Assembly (NCBI GenBank): GCA_019828565.1
Contig: JAHDYR010000062.1
Span: forward strand, 62,001 to 126,000
Direction of reading: 5' to 3'
DNA length: 64,000 nucleotides
From: Carpediemonas membranifera
Taxonomy: Eukaryota > Fornicata
Position numbers and translations under genes: made by a program. Below, piece after piece: positions 38,786-49,624 of the stretch (position 1 is the stretch's first letter; each line of letters begins with the position of its first letter). Under the pieces are notes generated by a model. It saw only the letters and a program-made list of their open reading frames with translations, was not told the origin of the DNA and did no database searches.

Positions 38786-41700
38786 CTATCCGTCTGTATT
38801 GTTCGCCAGGAAGATGTCGAGAGCTGCGCAGTCCTTAACGTTCTTATATGGTTCCCACGTGGATTCTTCGTCCTCAAATCCGGCCCAGTGCACGAGGTAC
38901 TTCTTCTGCGACATGGTACCTGACCCGCGTGCTGCTGAAATGCGGTCGACCAACCACTCGTCCCTGCTAGTTGCAGCGAGTTGCTGGATCTGGTCGTCAG
39001 TTAGTGTACCGGGGTTGAACCTTCGCACTCGTGCGGCATCGACCTTGATGGTCTTACCATTCGTGGGTGACTCTGCCATGTCTTGGACTTCATATGCCAC
39101 GGTGACGCCTGATTGCTTGATGCTCTTAACGCGCCTCATCGGGCCTCTCCACCCTGGTGATAGTTTGTCAGGTGGGCGAGAGGGGTACTTGACCAAGACG
39201 TAACGACTCAGGATCTCCGTACGCGACGAGACGGCCTTCGACCACGCGTCCTCCTTCATCTCTTGGATGCGAGCCTTCGCCAGCTGAATTGCCGCGTCGG
39301 CGGCTGCCCGGTGTGACTGCTTGGCGCTCGCTGACGCTTGCTTGGTAACGTATATTGAGCTAGGCACGGTGAGGTTATATCCCAGGACGATCTCAGCCGG
39401 TGATAGGCGGGTTGGGACTCGCGGCGTGGCGTTGATGATAAAGCTCGCGACAGGCAGGTGATGTATCCAGTTAGAGTCTCTTAGGTGGAACTTGCGTGCC
39501 TTCAAGATGCGTAACACCTCCTTGTTGGCTCGCTCCACCATCCCGTTTGACTGTGGATGGTGGGCCGTAGTGATGTGCGTATCAAAGCCCAACTCCTTGG
39601 ACAACCGTTGGAATAGCTTGTTGTTAAACTCTGGCCCTCCATCGGACTGTAACACCTCTGGGCACCCGAAGCGCAGTACCCAGTTGTTGACGAATGCGTC
39701 AGCTGCTGCTTCGGCTGTGGTCCCGGAGACGGCAACCAGCTCGGTCCACCGTGAGCACATGTCGACCATGACCGTAATGTGCGTCATACCGTCCCGCGTT
39801 GGGAATGGCCCCATAGTGTCGATCGCTACGCGTTTGAACGGGGTCTCTACAGCCGTATGAAACCCGGCCACAGTCTGCTCGGGTGGTCGTTCTAGCACTT
39901 GGCACGTGGGGCAATGAGAGATGAACTCGTCCACAGCTGAGCGGGATACGCTCAACCCGTCGGCTCTCAGTCTGTCGATTGTCTGTCTTCTCGAGAAATG
40001 AGCGCCTGCCATCTCGTGTGCCTTCTTAATCTGATCAGTGGTCGCCTGGGAGCGTACGGTGAAAACTCTCGATAGTCCTTCGGCTCCGGCGTTGTCTAAA
40101 CCTGCAACGTGCTCAATACCGAAGTCTAAGTCGGACAGGGTGTCAGCCCATCGCTTGACCTTGGCGTTAACGCTCCGGAACATGAACAGGAGGTTCCTGT
40201 GGTCGGTCAGGATTGTGAAATGGCCCCAACTGAGGAACTTGCGCCAGCGTTGCACGGCAGCTATAATGGCGTACGCCTCCTTCTCACTGGTAGACCATCT
40301 CGACTGCACCACATTAAAGGCCTTACTCATATAGCATACTGGCCTGCCCTCTTGGAGGAGTACTGCACCGTAGCCGAGCCCTGAGGCATCAGTCATAATA
40401 GTGTGCTCCTTAGTCGCGTCGAAGATGGCGAGTGCGTCCGCCGATGTGAGAGCATCCTTGATCTTCTTCAGCGCTGCGTCCTGTTCAGGCTGGCCGATAG
40501 GCCTGCGCCCGGCCATTGCCTCAGTCAAGGGGAGGGCGATCTCGGCGAAACGGTCCACGTGATCTCTGAAATAGTTCAGAAAGCCTACTAAGCCCTGCAT
40601 CCCACGGACGCTCTTGGGCAACTGGAGCTCTGCAATGTCGGCTACCCGGTCGGGAGCGATGTGTTTCTGCCCCTCGGAGATTACCCAACCTAGGAACTCG
40701 ACCTCGGCACGGCCAAACTGGCACTTCTCCCTATTGAGCTGTAACTTTGTCTCGCGTGCGCGAAGGAGGACCTTGCGGAGATTCTGGAGATATTCCTCTT
40801 CGCTTGCCCCGAAGATGATGATGTCGTCAATGTATATATAACAGGCTGTGCCGACCAGCCCCCGGAAGGCGGACTCCATAGCCCGCTGGAAATGGGCTCC
40901 AGCATTGCGTAGCCCAAAGGGCATCCGGCAGTACTCGTACTGCCCCAGAGCCGTAGTAAATGCGGTGTACTGGCGGCAGCGATCGGTCAGCTCGACTTGG
41001 TGGTAACCGGCGGAGAGGTCGAGGGTTGCGAAGACCTTCTTCCCCGCTAGCTGGGAGATAACCTCGTCAATACGAGGTATGGGGTAGTTGAAAGGTTCGG
41101 TGATGTCGTTAATTTGTCTGAAGTCAACTACGAATCGGGACTTACCCCCTTTCTTGGGTACTGTCATCGCGGGCGAAGCGTAAGGCGATTGACAGGCACG
41201 GATAAATCTCTTCGCCAGGAGAGCGTCAATGTGCTCCTTGACGACGGCTACCTTCGCCGGGGGGATGTAGTATGGTCGCGCGTTCACGACCCTGTCACTC
41301 TTCAGGATCAAGTCGTACGGTTCGAGCTTGCTTGGCTCGTTGCGATCTTCGAACACTGCGCTGAACTCCTTGAGAATCTTGGCCTGTGTATCGCTCGTAG
41401 TGGGGTTCAACTGGTAGACGGCAGCGTCGAACTTGGCGGGCGACGGAATGTCCAGCTCGTCGCTACCCTCCTTGTTCCACTCAGCCTGAGGGAGTATACC
41501 CAACTCAACCATATGGGGGTATCCTAGGATCAGGTCGAAGTCGGTGTCGAGTAGAAGTAGCTCGGCGTTAAATGTACAAGTGCGCGGGGTGAACGATGAT
41601 GGTTGCAGCTTAATCGTAGCGTTGACTCGACCCTGTGACTGTTTCTCGCCGCCTGCTGTTGCGACACGCTCCTGCGTGGTGGATATGACCTCGAGCTTGG

Positions 41701-42718
41701 CTGCGTGGCGAGGGTGGATGCTTGACACGTTAGCTCCCGAGTCTAATAACGCTGTTAGCTTCTGCTTGCCTACTGAAACCGGAACGAGTGGTAGGTTGAT
41801 CTTGGACTTGGACTGATCTGCACTGATAGAGAGAGAATATTGCGGAGATTTATCCCGACAATATCCCTCCAGGTGACCAGTCTTCTTGCAGATCGAGCAC
41901 GTGTGCTTCGGCTTAGGGCACTTGTGCCATGCGTGCTTGCCGCCGCAGTTCCAGCAGGTGTAGTCGCGCTTCTTGTCAGTGCTACTGGGATGGGGCTAAC
42001 GCTCTGACTTATCCCGGTTCAGCGTCTTGTTGCTTCCCTCCTCAGACGGCAGCGGCTGGCGATAAGGATGGCCGTTGCGGCCTGCTCTCTTTCTGTTACC
42101 GCTAGGATGGCCGCCTGTCGGGTGAATGCTCTTGGGGTGCTTCTGTCCGTCTCCTAGGTACGCTTCTCTCAGCTCTTCGCCGTCCCGCAGCTCGGTGCTA
42201 ATGGCGAGTACCTGAGGCATGGCATCACTCAGAGTGGAATCTTCGATCAACTCTTGAATGCGGTACATAGTTCTGCCTGTTCCCTGCTTGAAGCAGCGGG
42301 CGTACGTCTTACACAGTGTCTCCTGTGATGACTCGGGTTGCAGAATAGCCAGCAATGTCTGAAAGCGCTTGTTGATGCGTACCACCTCGCTAGGCGTGAA
42401 GGATGTGGCGTTCAAGCGGAAGTATTCAAGCCTTGCTACCTCGTGGCGTGGTCTAAAGGCCTTGCCGAGACGCTTGACACAAGCGATGTCTTGTTCGCGC
42501 CGGCGTGTAGTCTTGGTCTTGATGAGTGCCACGGGAGGATCGTTGTCGTCCGTGCCGAGTACTCCGTCAACGTAGTCACGGACGCAGCTGTCTATTAGGC
42601 GGTCTGAGCGCTGTTTTCCGCCGAGTGCCCGATAATCTTGGAGCGCTTCCACGAACGTGACTAATTCAGCCACGGACGTGCCCTTCAGTATCGGCGCTTT
42701 GGCCTTCCCGTATACCAT
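38786..42718 (-). CDS. gag-pol: Gag-pol of G1 with an in-frame TAG between gag and pol
   Basis: One reading frame of about 1310 codons, interrupted only by TAG at 41996-41998. Gag (MVYGKAKAPIL...) lies before the stop. After it come two zinc knuckles (CWNCGGKHAWHKC, CSICKKTGHLEGYC), protease (LLDSGANVSS), RT (YIYIDDIIIFG), RNase H (TDASGLGYGAVL), integrase (D in IDTMGPFP, D in SDGGPEF, E in NGMVERANKEV) and a chromodomain (KKYLVHWAGFEDEESTWEP). The relative at 58145 has no stop there. Stop readthrough, as known in gammaretroviruses, or a simple nonsense mutation could explain it. The chromodomain would direct integration to marked chromatin. Confidence 0.92.
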
Positions 42719-42738
42719 GTTGGTGGGATTAGTACTAA

Positions 42739-42863
42739 TGTAGCCTTATGGCTAGGGAAAGATTGTTTAATATAAGAAAACCCATGATGTGGTGAATATG
42801 GTCAATACTATATAAATCTATGAAATGGTAATACCTATGTAACATTGGGTAAGACCCACTGCA
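42739..42863 (-). repeat. 5' LTR of G1
   Basis: 125 bp, the same as 36551-36674 except for one inserted base. The gag ATG follows 20 nt later. The sequence after the LTR is TTAGTACTAATCC, not a standard tRNA primer site. Confidence 0.92.
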
Positions 42864-43146
42864 TGGCTGCGAGTGCTTTGATCTGATCTTCTGTCAGCCT
42901 GCCGGGATTGAACTTCCGAACTCTCGATGCGTCTACCGTGATCGCTTTCGAGTTGTCCTTCTCAACTTGGTCTAAAACCTTATACGCGACAACGACACCG
43001 TGTTGTTTCACTCCGGCGAGCCTTCGCATTGGCCCTCTCCATCCAGGTGACAACTTGTTCGGTGGTCTAGAGGCGTTGACTTGGACGAACCTGCTAATAA
43101 TCTCATACCTCGAGGCAGTAGCCTTTGCGAGGGCGTCCTCTCTCAT
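42864..43146 (-). pseudogene. Integrase C-terminal end of G0 pol
   Basis: Continues the chromodomain fragment at 36350-36550 across the G1 insertion. It encodes LSPGWRGPMRRLAGVKQHG, TVDASRVRKFNPG and LTEDQIKALAA, like 58310-58600. It ends at a TTACC microsatellite (43151-43170), beyond which no pol is seen. Confidence 0.8.
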
Positions 43147-45479
43147 CGCCTTAACTTACCTTACCTTACCGCCACGGCCGCTCGACTGGGAAAGCGCGTC
43201 ATGACCCTCGAACAACTGTCAGTGATGTTCCAGCACATCATCCGGATGGCGCCATACCTCTCGGCGCCCCACGCCGACAATGACTGCGCGATGCAGAGCA
43301 TCCTGATCGGTGTGAGGGCCCTCGGGTCGACCAGCTCAAGGGGGGAGCGACACAGGATCCACATGGCGATGAGCCGAACCACGGCAGGCCACATGAGGAC
43401 CAGCAGACAGCGCACCCTGCAACACGCGATCTCACGCGCGTTGTGCGCGTTCCAGTTCGGGCGCCTCGGCGAGGCACGCAGACGCGCCCAAGACAGTCCA
43501 AACACAGAAATCCAAAATGAGAGAGATACGCTGTAAAGGGACACAAAAGGTCAAGAGGCCTGTTATAGATCCATAACAGAGCACAGTTCAGCTTGGAAGG
43601 AGCGGCCCCATGCCCGCATCCGAGAGTCCACGAGGTGCACTCAGTGTGTCAACGCAGGTTGGAGTGTGGGAGCTCCCCAACCACTATGAGCGCAGTTTCT
43701 ATGACCTGGACAAGAAACAAGGAGAGAGAACCGGAGAGCAACAGATACACTCGATGTATCCAAGCTAGAGAGAATTACGAGAGAATCTATTGGCCTAAAG
43801 GGCTGGAGCCGAGAAGCAATGGCGACGCTTTTCTGAGTGGCAGCGCAATTTTGCAGCGAGCCCAAGATCTCCCGCAGGAAGATAACACAGGCAAAACGGA
43901 GACAACATCGACCTCAAGCACCTAATAGGAGCCTAGTGGGTGAATTATAGTACCCAGCAGCCATCACAGGCCCGAGACCCATGCCAGCCTAGATCGTCCA
44001 TGCAGAGACTGGAGTAGAGAGTTTGGCCCACGACAGAGGGCGCGCAAGATAGAGAGACATGAAGCCTACAAGAAGGCGCCACAAATACCAGAGGGGCCCG
44101 CCCGTAGCCAGAGAAAAGGTCGGTGCATTATAAGGTCGACGCCCGACGAAGATATTCTGCGTGGCAGGAAAAATTCCACTTCGAGAATGAAAGTAGTGAT
44201 CCCGCAGGAGTTGCAAGAGAGTACCCAGCGATGTTGGGAGGATATCAGAGGAGCAGTTGAGTTATATTCATGTTCAGTGCGGTGTCGGAGATAGGCCTCT
44301 CCATGCCAAGGAGGGGAGTGTATAACTTAGTGACGTCCCGGATCGCCAACTTGATGGCGCCGTGTCGTCTGATGGCCTTGTGTTAGGTGCGGTCGAACTT
44401 GCTTGATCAGCGCACTCGGGATTTTGAACACACCGCAACAATTCTGCTCGACAAAAGAGACTTTTCGCCAGTTACATCACTGGGAAGCGGTACACCCGGA
44501 AGGGAACTCATCCTCGAGCTTGTACGTTCAGTGCTTATGGCAACTGGAATCAAAAACAAATTCAGGAACGAACAACCCCTGGGATCGGTAGGGGAGGGCC
44601 CTACATATCCCAGTGGAAGCACGTCGCTGCATGGCTAGCTGCTGGAAACAGAAAAACAGGAAAATAAAATCGTGATCAAACACGAAGGAAAGCAGGAGTG
44701 GTAAACCCACCAAGAAAGAAAGAAATTTAGTGTGCTTGGTATCTGACCCCGGACTGGGCTGCTTTCCCATTATCCGGGAGCCGCGTGGCCCGGGGTACTG
44801 CCTTTGCCTCAAGGGGAGCTAGTCAGCTGCGCTCCCCTTCGGGCTTCGGTGCTACTGTCTCCACTGACACATGATTCCAATCGCCCCAGAGGCTCTTCAG
44901 CCAGCTCCGTGCACTGTGTGCTTTCCTGTCCATACTGATAGCCCTAGTAAACCCACCAGGAGGGCTACCAGTGACCCCTTTTATCCGGTTTCCCTGATAA
45001 CTACCTGAGGGCACAACCCGAGGGCCAGGTGGGTAGGCGCCACCGATGGGTTCGATGAGGGTAACCCCCCAGATATCCCGGTGGTAGACCGCAGCCACAC
45101 AGCAGCATGCGGGTCGTTGGGATGGACAGCTAGAAACAGAAGCAGTACATATAAACACAGCAAAACAAGCTAGCAGAAACCCATGATTATGGTAGCACCG
45201 TTTGAAGGGCACCTGAAGGAGCTAGCAGCACTGATCAAGGGCTCGGGGGGTCAAGATGACCCTGCCGCCCTTTTTAACGACAGAGGAAACTGTCAAAGTG
45301 TAGCACAAGAGAACTGATGAAGGGGGTGCAGGACAAACGGGACTAGAGACCGTGGGTATACCGACCCAGCCCACATCACAGCTATCATGTAGTCATCGGA
45401 GACGAAAAAAATCGTCATCGTCGCTCCACTCCTCCGTCGTGGAAGTGTTGATATCTTCCTCGTGAGAAATCGTAGTGTG
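43147..45479. other. Region of decayed repeats, no gene recognised
   Basis: Starts with a TTACC microsatellite like the TAAGG run at 7598. Frames at 43201-43536 (+) and 44823-45212 (-) are open but without recognised domains. The first is Arg- and Ala-rich (RTSRQRTLQHAISRALCAF) and could be a fragment of an element protein. The rest looks like an old non-LTR element or its untranslated parts. A tail repeat shared with 30030-30095 lies at 44710-44760. Confidence 0.4.
44710..44760 (-). repeat. Dispersed 3'-tail repeat with CTTT microsatellite
   Basis: In reverse it reads CCAGTCCGGGGTCAGATACC, then AAGCACACTAAATTTCTTTC, close to 30030-30095. Probably a LINE or SINE tail. Confidence 0.55.
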
Positions 45480-45571
45480 GTTTGACTATACCTGTTTTAC
45501 TAGGAGAAGAGACTTCGACACAGGGGTGTCGAAGTCAATCCATAAATGTTCTTAAATTGTACTGACTGACA
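45480..45571 (-). repeat. LTR of Gypsy element G2
   Basis: In element orientation it starts TGTCAGTCAG after the purine tract GGAGGGGCAG (45572-45581). It contains the hairpin CTTCGACACC/GGTGTCGAAG also present in the LTRs near 53670 and 55930. The far end is not fixed precisely. Confidence 0.6.
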
Positions 45572-46051
45572 CTGCCCCTCCATGCTCAACTGACTTGAGT
45601 ATGAATAACTTGTGCCGGTAGGCCTCACAGGGGAAAGCCTGTGCTAACCTACTTCACCGTTGGCAGCTGGGGAAAAGCCCAGTGCCCGGGAAGGGTACTC
45701 TGCCTTAGCTCGGTAACCCTTGCTTCACCGTCGCTAACTGTGGGTAGCACAGCAGCCGGAACACCGTTGACACACTCTTACTGCAACGTAAGGGTGTCCG
45801 GTACAACCGTAGTTGTTCTGTAGTGACGTATCTCCAAATTGATTGACTCAGAATTTCGTGGTACCACTGTGTAAGTATTGCGTCATACGCTCAAGGGTTA
45901 GTCTTACCCGGGCTTACCGCCCTCCCACGGGCCATTACTGGGCCGTATGGTTGTTGATTAGTTCATTCGGATCCTTAAAATGCACAAATGGCTTCAGTTC
46001 GAAACCACCATGGTATGTGGCCTTGAAAGCCCTCATTCTTACATAGCGTTC

Positions 46052-46109
46052 GAATAACGCCTCTAGAGGCCTCAAAGCCTCTCCGTTGCCGAGATATGGC
46101 CTTTTTTTG
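46052..46109 (+). promoter_or_regulatory. Conserved leader hairpin before ORFx (G2 copy)
   Basis: AATAACGCCTCTAGAGGCC...GGCCTTTTTTT, followed by CTAACAACATCAGTATTC near 46164. Confidence 0.5.
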
Positions 46110-46437
46110 CTTTTCTCGTTCGTCGACAGTTGGGACGCCGCGAATATTGCTCTATAACACTAACAACATCAGTATTCGTCTCATAGACGTATAAATATCG
46201 TGATTTTGCGGACTTATCGTCCTCAATACGCGTTCATCGGGGTTCACCAAACGGACCCTTTCTCGGTCGGCGAATTCTGCCAAACCCGTCTGCTTTCGTA
46301 AATTACGCGTTGCACCATGCTATTCAGCGTCCTGACTTAGCTGTGTGGAGTCCTGGTCATGACCCAGGTCCTACGTTTTTGTATCATGTAACACGTAAAT
46401 GAAGTTTTGACCGCGGTTAATACTTCCATACGGCCTA

Positions 46438-47526
46438 ATGGAGAACCTTGTGCATGATTTGGACGCACTGATCGCTGATCTTGCTGGCAATGACGGCAAT
46501 CTGCCCGTTGCTGAACGTCTCCGCGCTCTGAAGCGCAAACACCAGTCCGTGCTCGTGCCGGACAGCACCGATATGCCCCAGAGACGTGCTCGTCCCGAGG
46601 AATCTTCCTCAGCACCCATTGTTGAGCCGTCATCGCCGCAGGTCGTCATCGAGGTTCCTGCGGCTCGCGCGATCACCCGCCGGCACCCACCTGAGGATAT
46701 CTCTGGTCGCGTCTCGAACTGCTTCGAGCTGCCCCTCCAGGGCATGCTGTCCCGTCTGAGGACCGGACAGGTTTTCAGCGCTGGCGATGAGGCTGGAGAC
46801 CTCATGACGCGTCAGTCCCTCTTGCTCCTGACGGACTTCGTCACCGACGCCGTCGTGGGCCGTGCTCTGCGGTCCCACTTTGAGATCGACTCACCTGCCG
46901 ATGCCGCCCTCGCCGAGGCTCTGCTCGCCTCTGCCGGTGTCACGTCCGGCTGTTTCTCCCGGTCTACGGTCGATGTCGTGGTAGCGACCCTGACCCGCAT
47001 CACTCCCGATCTCGCTGATCGCCAGCCATCCTATCTCCGAACCCTGGCGAACCAGTCCCTGATGCGGATCATCATGATCTCTTCGCACCCTTCCCTGTAC
47101 TGCTGTTGGATGGTGGCCCAGGCCCGTCGCGTCGACCGTCTGTCTGCTCACAAGGCGACACGGTTTGTGACGGACTACTACGCCCTGCTCACAAACGATC
47201 GCATCGCACGGATCGAGACCACGATCAGCGCTGCCGAGCTCGTGCCGCAGGTGTCTGACCCGTCACTCGACTACGTCATCGTCGAGTGCCTCAGGCACAT
47301 TGAGCTGTACAACGAACAGTTCCGCGAAAGCTTCACCCTTGTGGTTAAGTATCAGAATTACGCCGTGCCTGGACTTACTCAGCTCACGCAATCCATGTGC
47401 ACTTGCCTTCCGATCACCAACTACCTCACCAATGCCCGTCTTTGGCCGCGTGTTCGCCCTGAGTGGCACCCTGAGCTGCTCCTGGCCCGGCTGCGCGAGT
47501 CAGCTGGTGCGATCGACGAAGAATAA
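46438..47526 (+). CDS. ORFx of G2, intact (362 aa)
   Basis: The best uninterrupted copy. It has a helical N-terminus (MENLVHDLDALIADLAG), Arg/Pro-rich linker, conserved core (NCFELPLQGMLSRLRTGQVF..., LANQSLMRIIMI, RFVTDYYALL) and a chromodomain-like end: LDYVIVECLRHIE...FTLVVKYQNYAVPGLTQL...ITNYL. The VE, the RH and the K-aromatic-x-x-Y pattern match chromodomains; the cage Trp is replaced by Tyr. The TAA overlaps an AATAAA signal. The pol fragment is convergent, 52 nt away. Unknown function, but conserved in at least seven copies in the window. Confidence 0.78.
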   Translation: MENLVHDLDALIADLAGNDGNLPVAERLRALKRKHQSVLVPDSTDMPQRRARPEESSSAPIVEPSSPQVVIEVPAARAITRRHPPEDISGRVSNCFELPLQGMLSRLRTGQVFSAGDEAGDLMTRQSLLLLTDFVTDAVVGRALRSHFEIDSPADAALAEALLASAGVTSGCFSRSTVDVVVATLTRITPDLADRQPSYLRTLANQSLMRIIMISSHPSLYCCWMVAQARRVDRLSAHKATRFVTDYYALLTNDRIARIETTISAAELVPQVSDPSLDYVIVECLRHIELYNEQFRESFTLVVKYQNYAVPGLTQLTQSMCTCLPITNYLTNARLWPRVRPEWHPELLLARLRESAGAIDEE

Positions 47527-47578
47527 ATTCTGTTGGCTGCCTTACCCTGCCTTTTACAGGTACATATAAGTGGCAGGC

Positions 47579-47937
47579 TTATGCTTTTCCGAGAAGTATA
47601 TCTAACACTTCGCAGTCCTTGACGTTCTCGTAAGGCTCCCAAGTGTCCTCGCATGGCTCATACCCTTTCCAGTGCACGTGGAACTTCCTATTCTTGATCG
47701 ACTTCTCATTGGATGAATCGTAAATGCACTCGACAACGTACTCGGCGTCAGTGGTCGCTGCCAGGGCCTGTGCTGAGTCGCGTGACAAGTCACCCTCGAA
47801 AGCCCTCACGCGCTCGGATGCTACCCTGAACTCCTTACCCGAGTTCACGTCTCTCACATTGTATGCTACCGGTAAGTTGTCGACGATAACCGGGTTCACT
47901 AGCTGAATTGGGCCTGTTGTCTCCAAAGACTAAGAAG
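47579..47937 (-). pseudogene. Pol C-terminal fragment of G2
   Basis: Integrase C-terminal part plus a chromodomain (KFHVHWKGYEPCEDTWEPYE). Cut off upstream by the LTR of the next element at about 47938. Confidence 0.8.
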
Positions 47938-47999
47938 AGTTCCGATTTATAAATAGGGTGACTCTCTGACAGTCATTGACTTGCTGAGTGGAGTCCACA
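47938..47999 (-). repeat. LTR fragment of Gypsy element G6
   Basis: In element orientation it begins TGTGGACTCC after the purine tract GGGGAGGTAG and includes TATTTATAAAT. It appears to have truncated the pol of G2. Confidence 0.55.
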
Positions 48000-48404
48000 C
48001 TACCTCCCCATGGTCGCACATTGTGCCGGCCATGACAAAACCAATCTGGATGTTGGAATTACATGTTCGAATTGGGCAGTCTCGCTGAGTTCTGCCTGTC
48101 AACCACTGCTGGGATTATGACTGTGGTACAACCATTAACTGGCATTACGTCCCGCAACCCATATCGGGAATTACGCTTTTGTTCTTGAATCGTCCCGTCG
48201 GACAATTGTGTGGTGATGCACGTGCTGCTTTAGAGGTTCCTGTGTTATCATGGGACTGTCCCTACCCCCCACGGACGTTGAGACTCCGTAACTGGGGAAT
48301 TATACATGTTACGTTTGACGTAGATAAATTCTGGAGGCCATAGCACCGGTGATCGAGTTTGTTCGTTCTGCTGCGCTGATTGGCGCTTTTCTTACATAGG
48401 CTTC

Positions 48405-48453
48405 GAAAATGGCCATTAGAGGCCTCTTCGTTGTGGAGTTCTGGCCCTTTTTT
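48405..48453 (+). promoter_or_regulatory. Conserved leader hairpin before ORFx (G6 copy)
   Basis: AAAATGGCC...GGCCCTTTTTT. Compared with AAAAACGCC...GGCGATTTTT at 56401, both sides of the stem have changed together. Confidence 0.55.
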
Positions 48454-48619
48454 GCATCGCGGCGTTTGTATCGGCGGAGCTTGTCTCATGTGAGCTCCTT
48501 TTCAGATAACCAATATCAATCGGGTCCTAAGTGCCTTATAAACAACTTAGTGCCGTTGTTCTTTTTCCTTGTCGTCGTGTTGTGTTCGGTTTTGTCCTGA
48601 ACAATCGAATTTCAGGCAG

Positions 48620-49180
48620 ATGTCGGTGCCAAGCGACGTGATCGAGCACATGGAGGCGATTTTGGCCGCCATTCCGTCGGACAACTTGCGTGCTACCGTT
48701 CGGGCCGCAGTTGAGCGCGCGTTCCGTCCGCCGCGTCGTGTTCGCCGCGTGAACGCCCCAAATCCCGCAGCGAGCGCGGTATCGGCGGCTGCTCGTTCTC
48801 GCCGTCCGACTACACGCGTCCGTTCGCGTAATCGTCCACCGGAATCCCCGTCTGTACCGGCAAGCGCGGTGCCCAGCTCAGCTCCGTTAGTTCGTCACCC
48901 TGAGGCTGCTCCACGCCCTGAGGCTGCTCGTGCGCGTTGCTTGGACAAGTTAGCTACCGCATCGATCCCGTTGTGGTCGAGTGCCTTCAACTTCATCCCG
49001 GACGACACTGTACTGCCCGTCTACGCCTTAGGCTCGACCCTGGTCGCGTTGCCGGTCGACCACCACCGACGTGCCGCACGCCGGGGCGGTGTTGAGCTCT
49101 CGCTCGCTCGCGATGCCCTCGTTCTTCACGCTTGGTGCGTCAAGTTTGATTGGGAGAAGAACTTTTTGATGGGAAGCTGA
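48620..49180 (+). pseudogene. ORFx of G6, truncated by a transposon
   Basis: From MSVPSDVIEHMEAIL: the same layout as other ORFx proteins, with an Arg/Pro/Ala-rich linker and the start of the core (LARDALVLHAW). From about 49145 the sequence belongs to transposon T3, so the chromodomain-like end is lost. Confidence 0.7.
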
Positions 49181-49617
49181 TGTCGAGAACTGTAACATGC
49201 AGTAGGTGCCGTGTTACCGGTCATAACGCCAATGGATGCCCATTCAAAAACGTATTGGAGGTGAACAGCGATCAAGCAGCCATTGACGCGGTGTTAACGC
49301 CCCGGATGAAGGAGTTGGTACGAGACAATGAGCTCTCGCGCTCGCTGCCTGGAAAACTCATCGCGGCATGGGCATATGAAATCGACAATGCAACTGCAAC
49401 CGTCGCTACGCCACCAGCCGGTCTTATGACCCCTCACACGACACCGTCATCCAGCGACTACGTCCCCCGCCGTAGAGAGGCTCAAAAGCCGACCTTCATC
49501 AGCATTCCCGTCCGCCCAGAAGTGTACTCCCGCGTTATCTCATTCGTTGCTAGCCTTGAGGAAGCTCCGCCGCCTTCTGATGTTTCCGTGGCCGAAAGCC
49601 AAGCGCTACTTGAATAA
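49180..49617 (+). CDS. Zinc-knuckle accessory protein of T3, intact (145 aa)
   Basis: CSRCRVTGHNANGC (CX2CX4HX4C) near the start, then LSRSLPGKLIAAWAYE, PPAGLMTPHTTPSSSDY and VYSRVISFVASLEEA. It defines the full-length form of the gene split at 15239/31961. The TAA forms part of AATAAA and stands 7 nt from the transposase stop. Probably a nucleic-acid binder working with the transposase; function inferred only. Confidence 0.75.
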   Translation: MSRTVTCSRCRVTGHNANGCPFKNVLEVNSDQAAIDAVLTPRMKELVRDNELSRSLPGKLIAAWAYEIDNATATVATPPAGLMTPHTTPSSSDYVPRRREAQKPTFISIPVRPEVYSRVISFVASLEEAPPPSDVSVAESQALLE

Positions 49618-49624
49618 ACAGCAT

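Larger units (their letters stand above)
36551..42863 (-). mobile_element. Complete Gypsy chromovirus-like retrotransposon G1 with antisense ORFx
   Basis: 124-125 bp LTRs (36551-36674 and 42739-42863) that differ by one indel, and flanking TGGC at 36547-36550 and 42864-42867. Gag-pol reads on the minus strand and ORFx on the plus strand between pol and the 3' LTR. The target was the pol gene of an older relative, whose halves lie directly outside. Similar LTRs mean a recent insertion. Confidence 0.93.
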
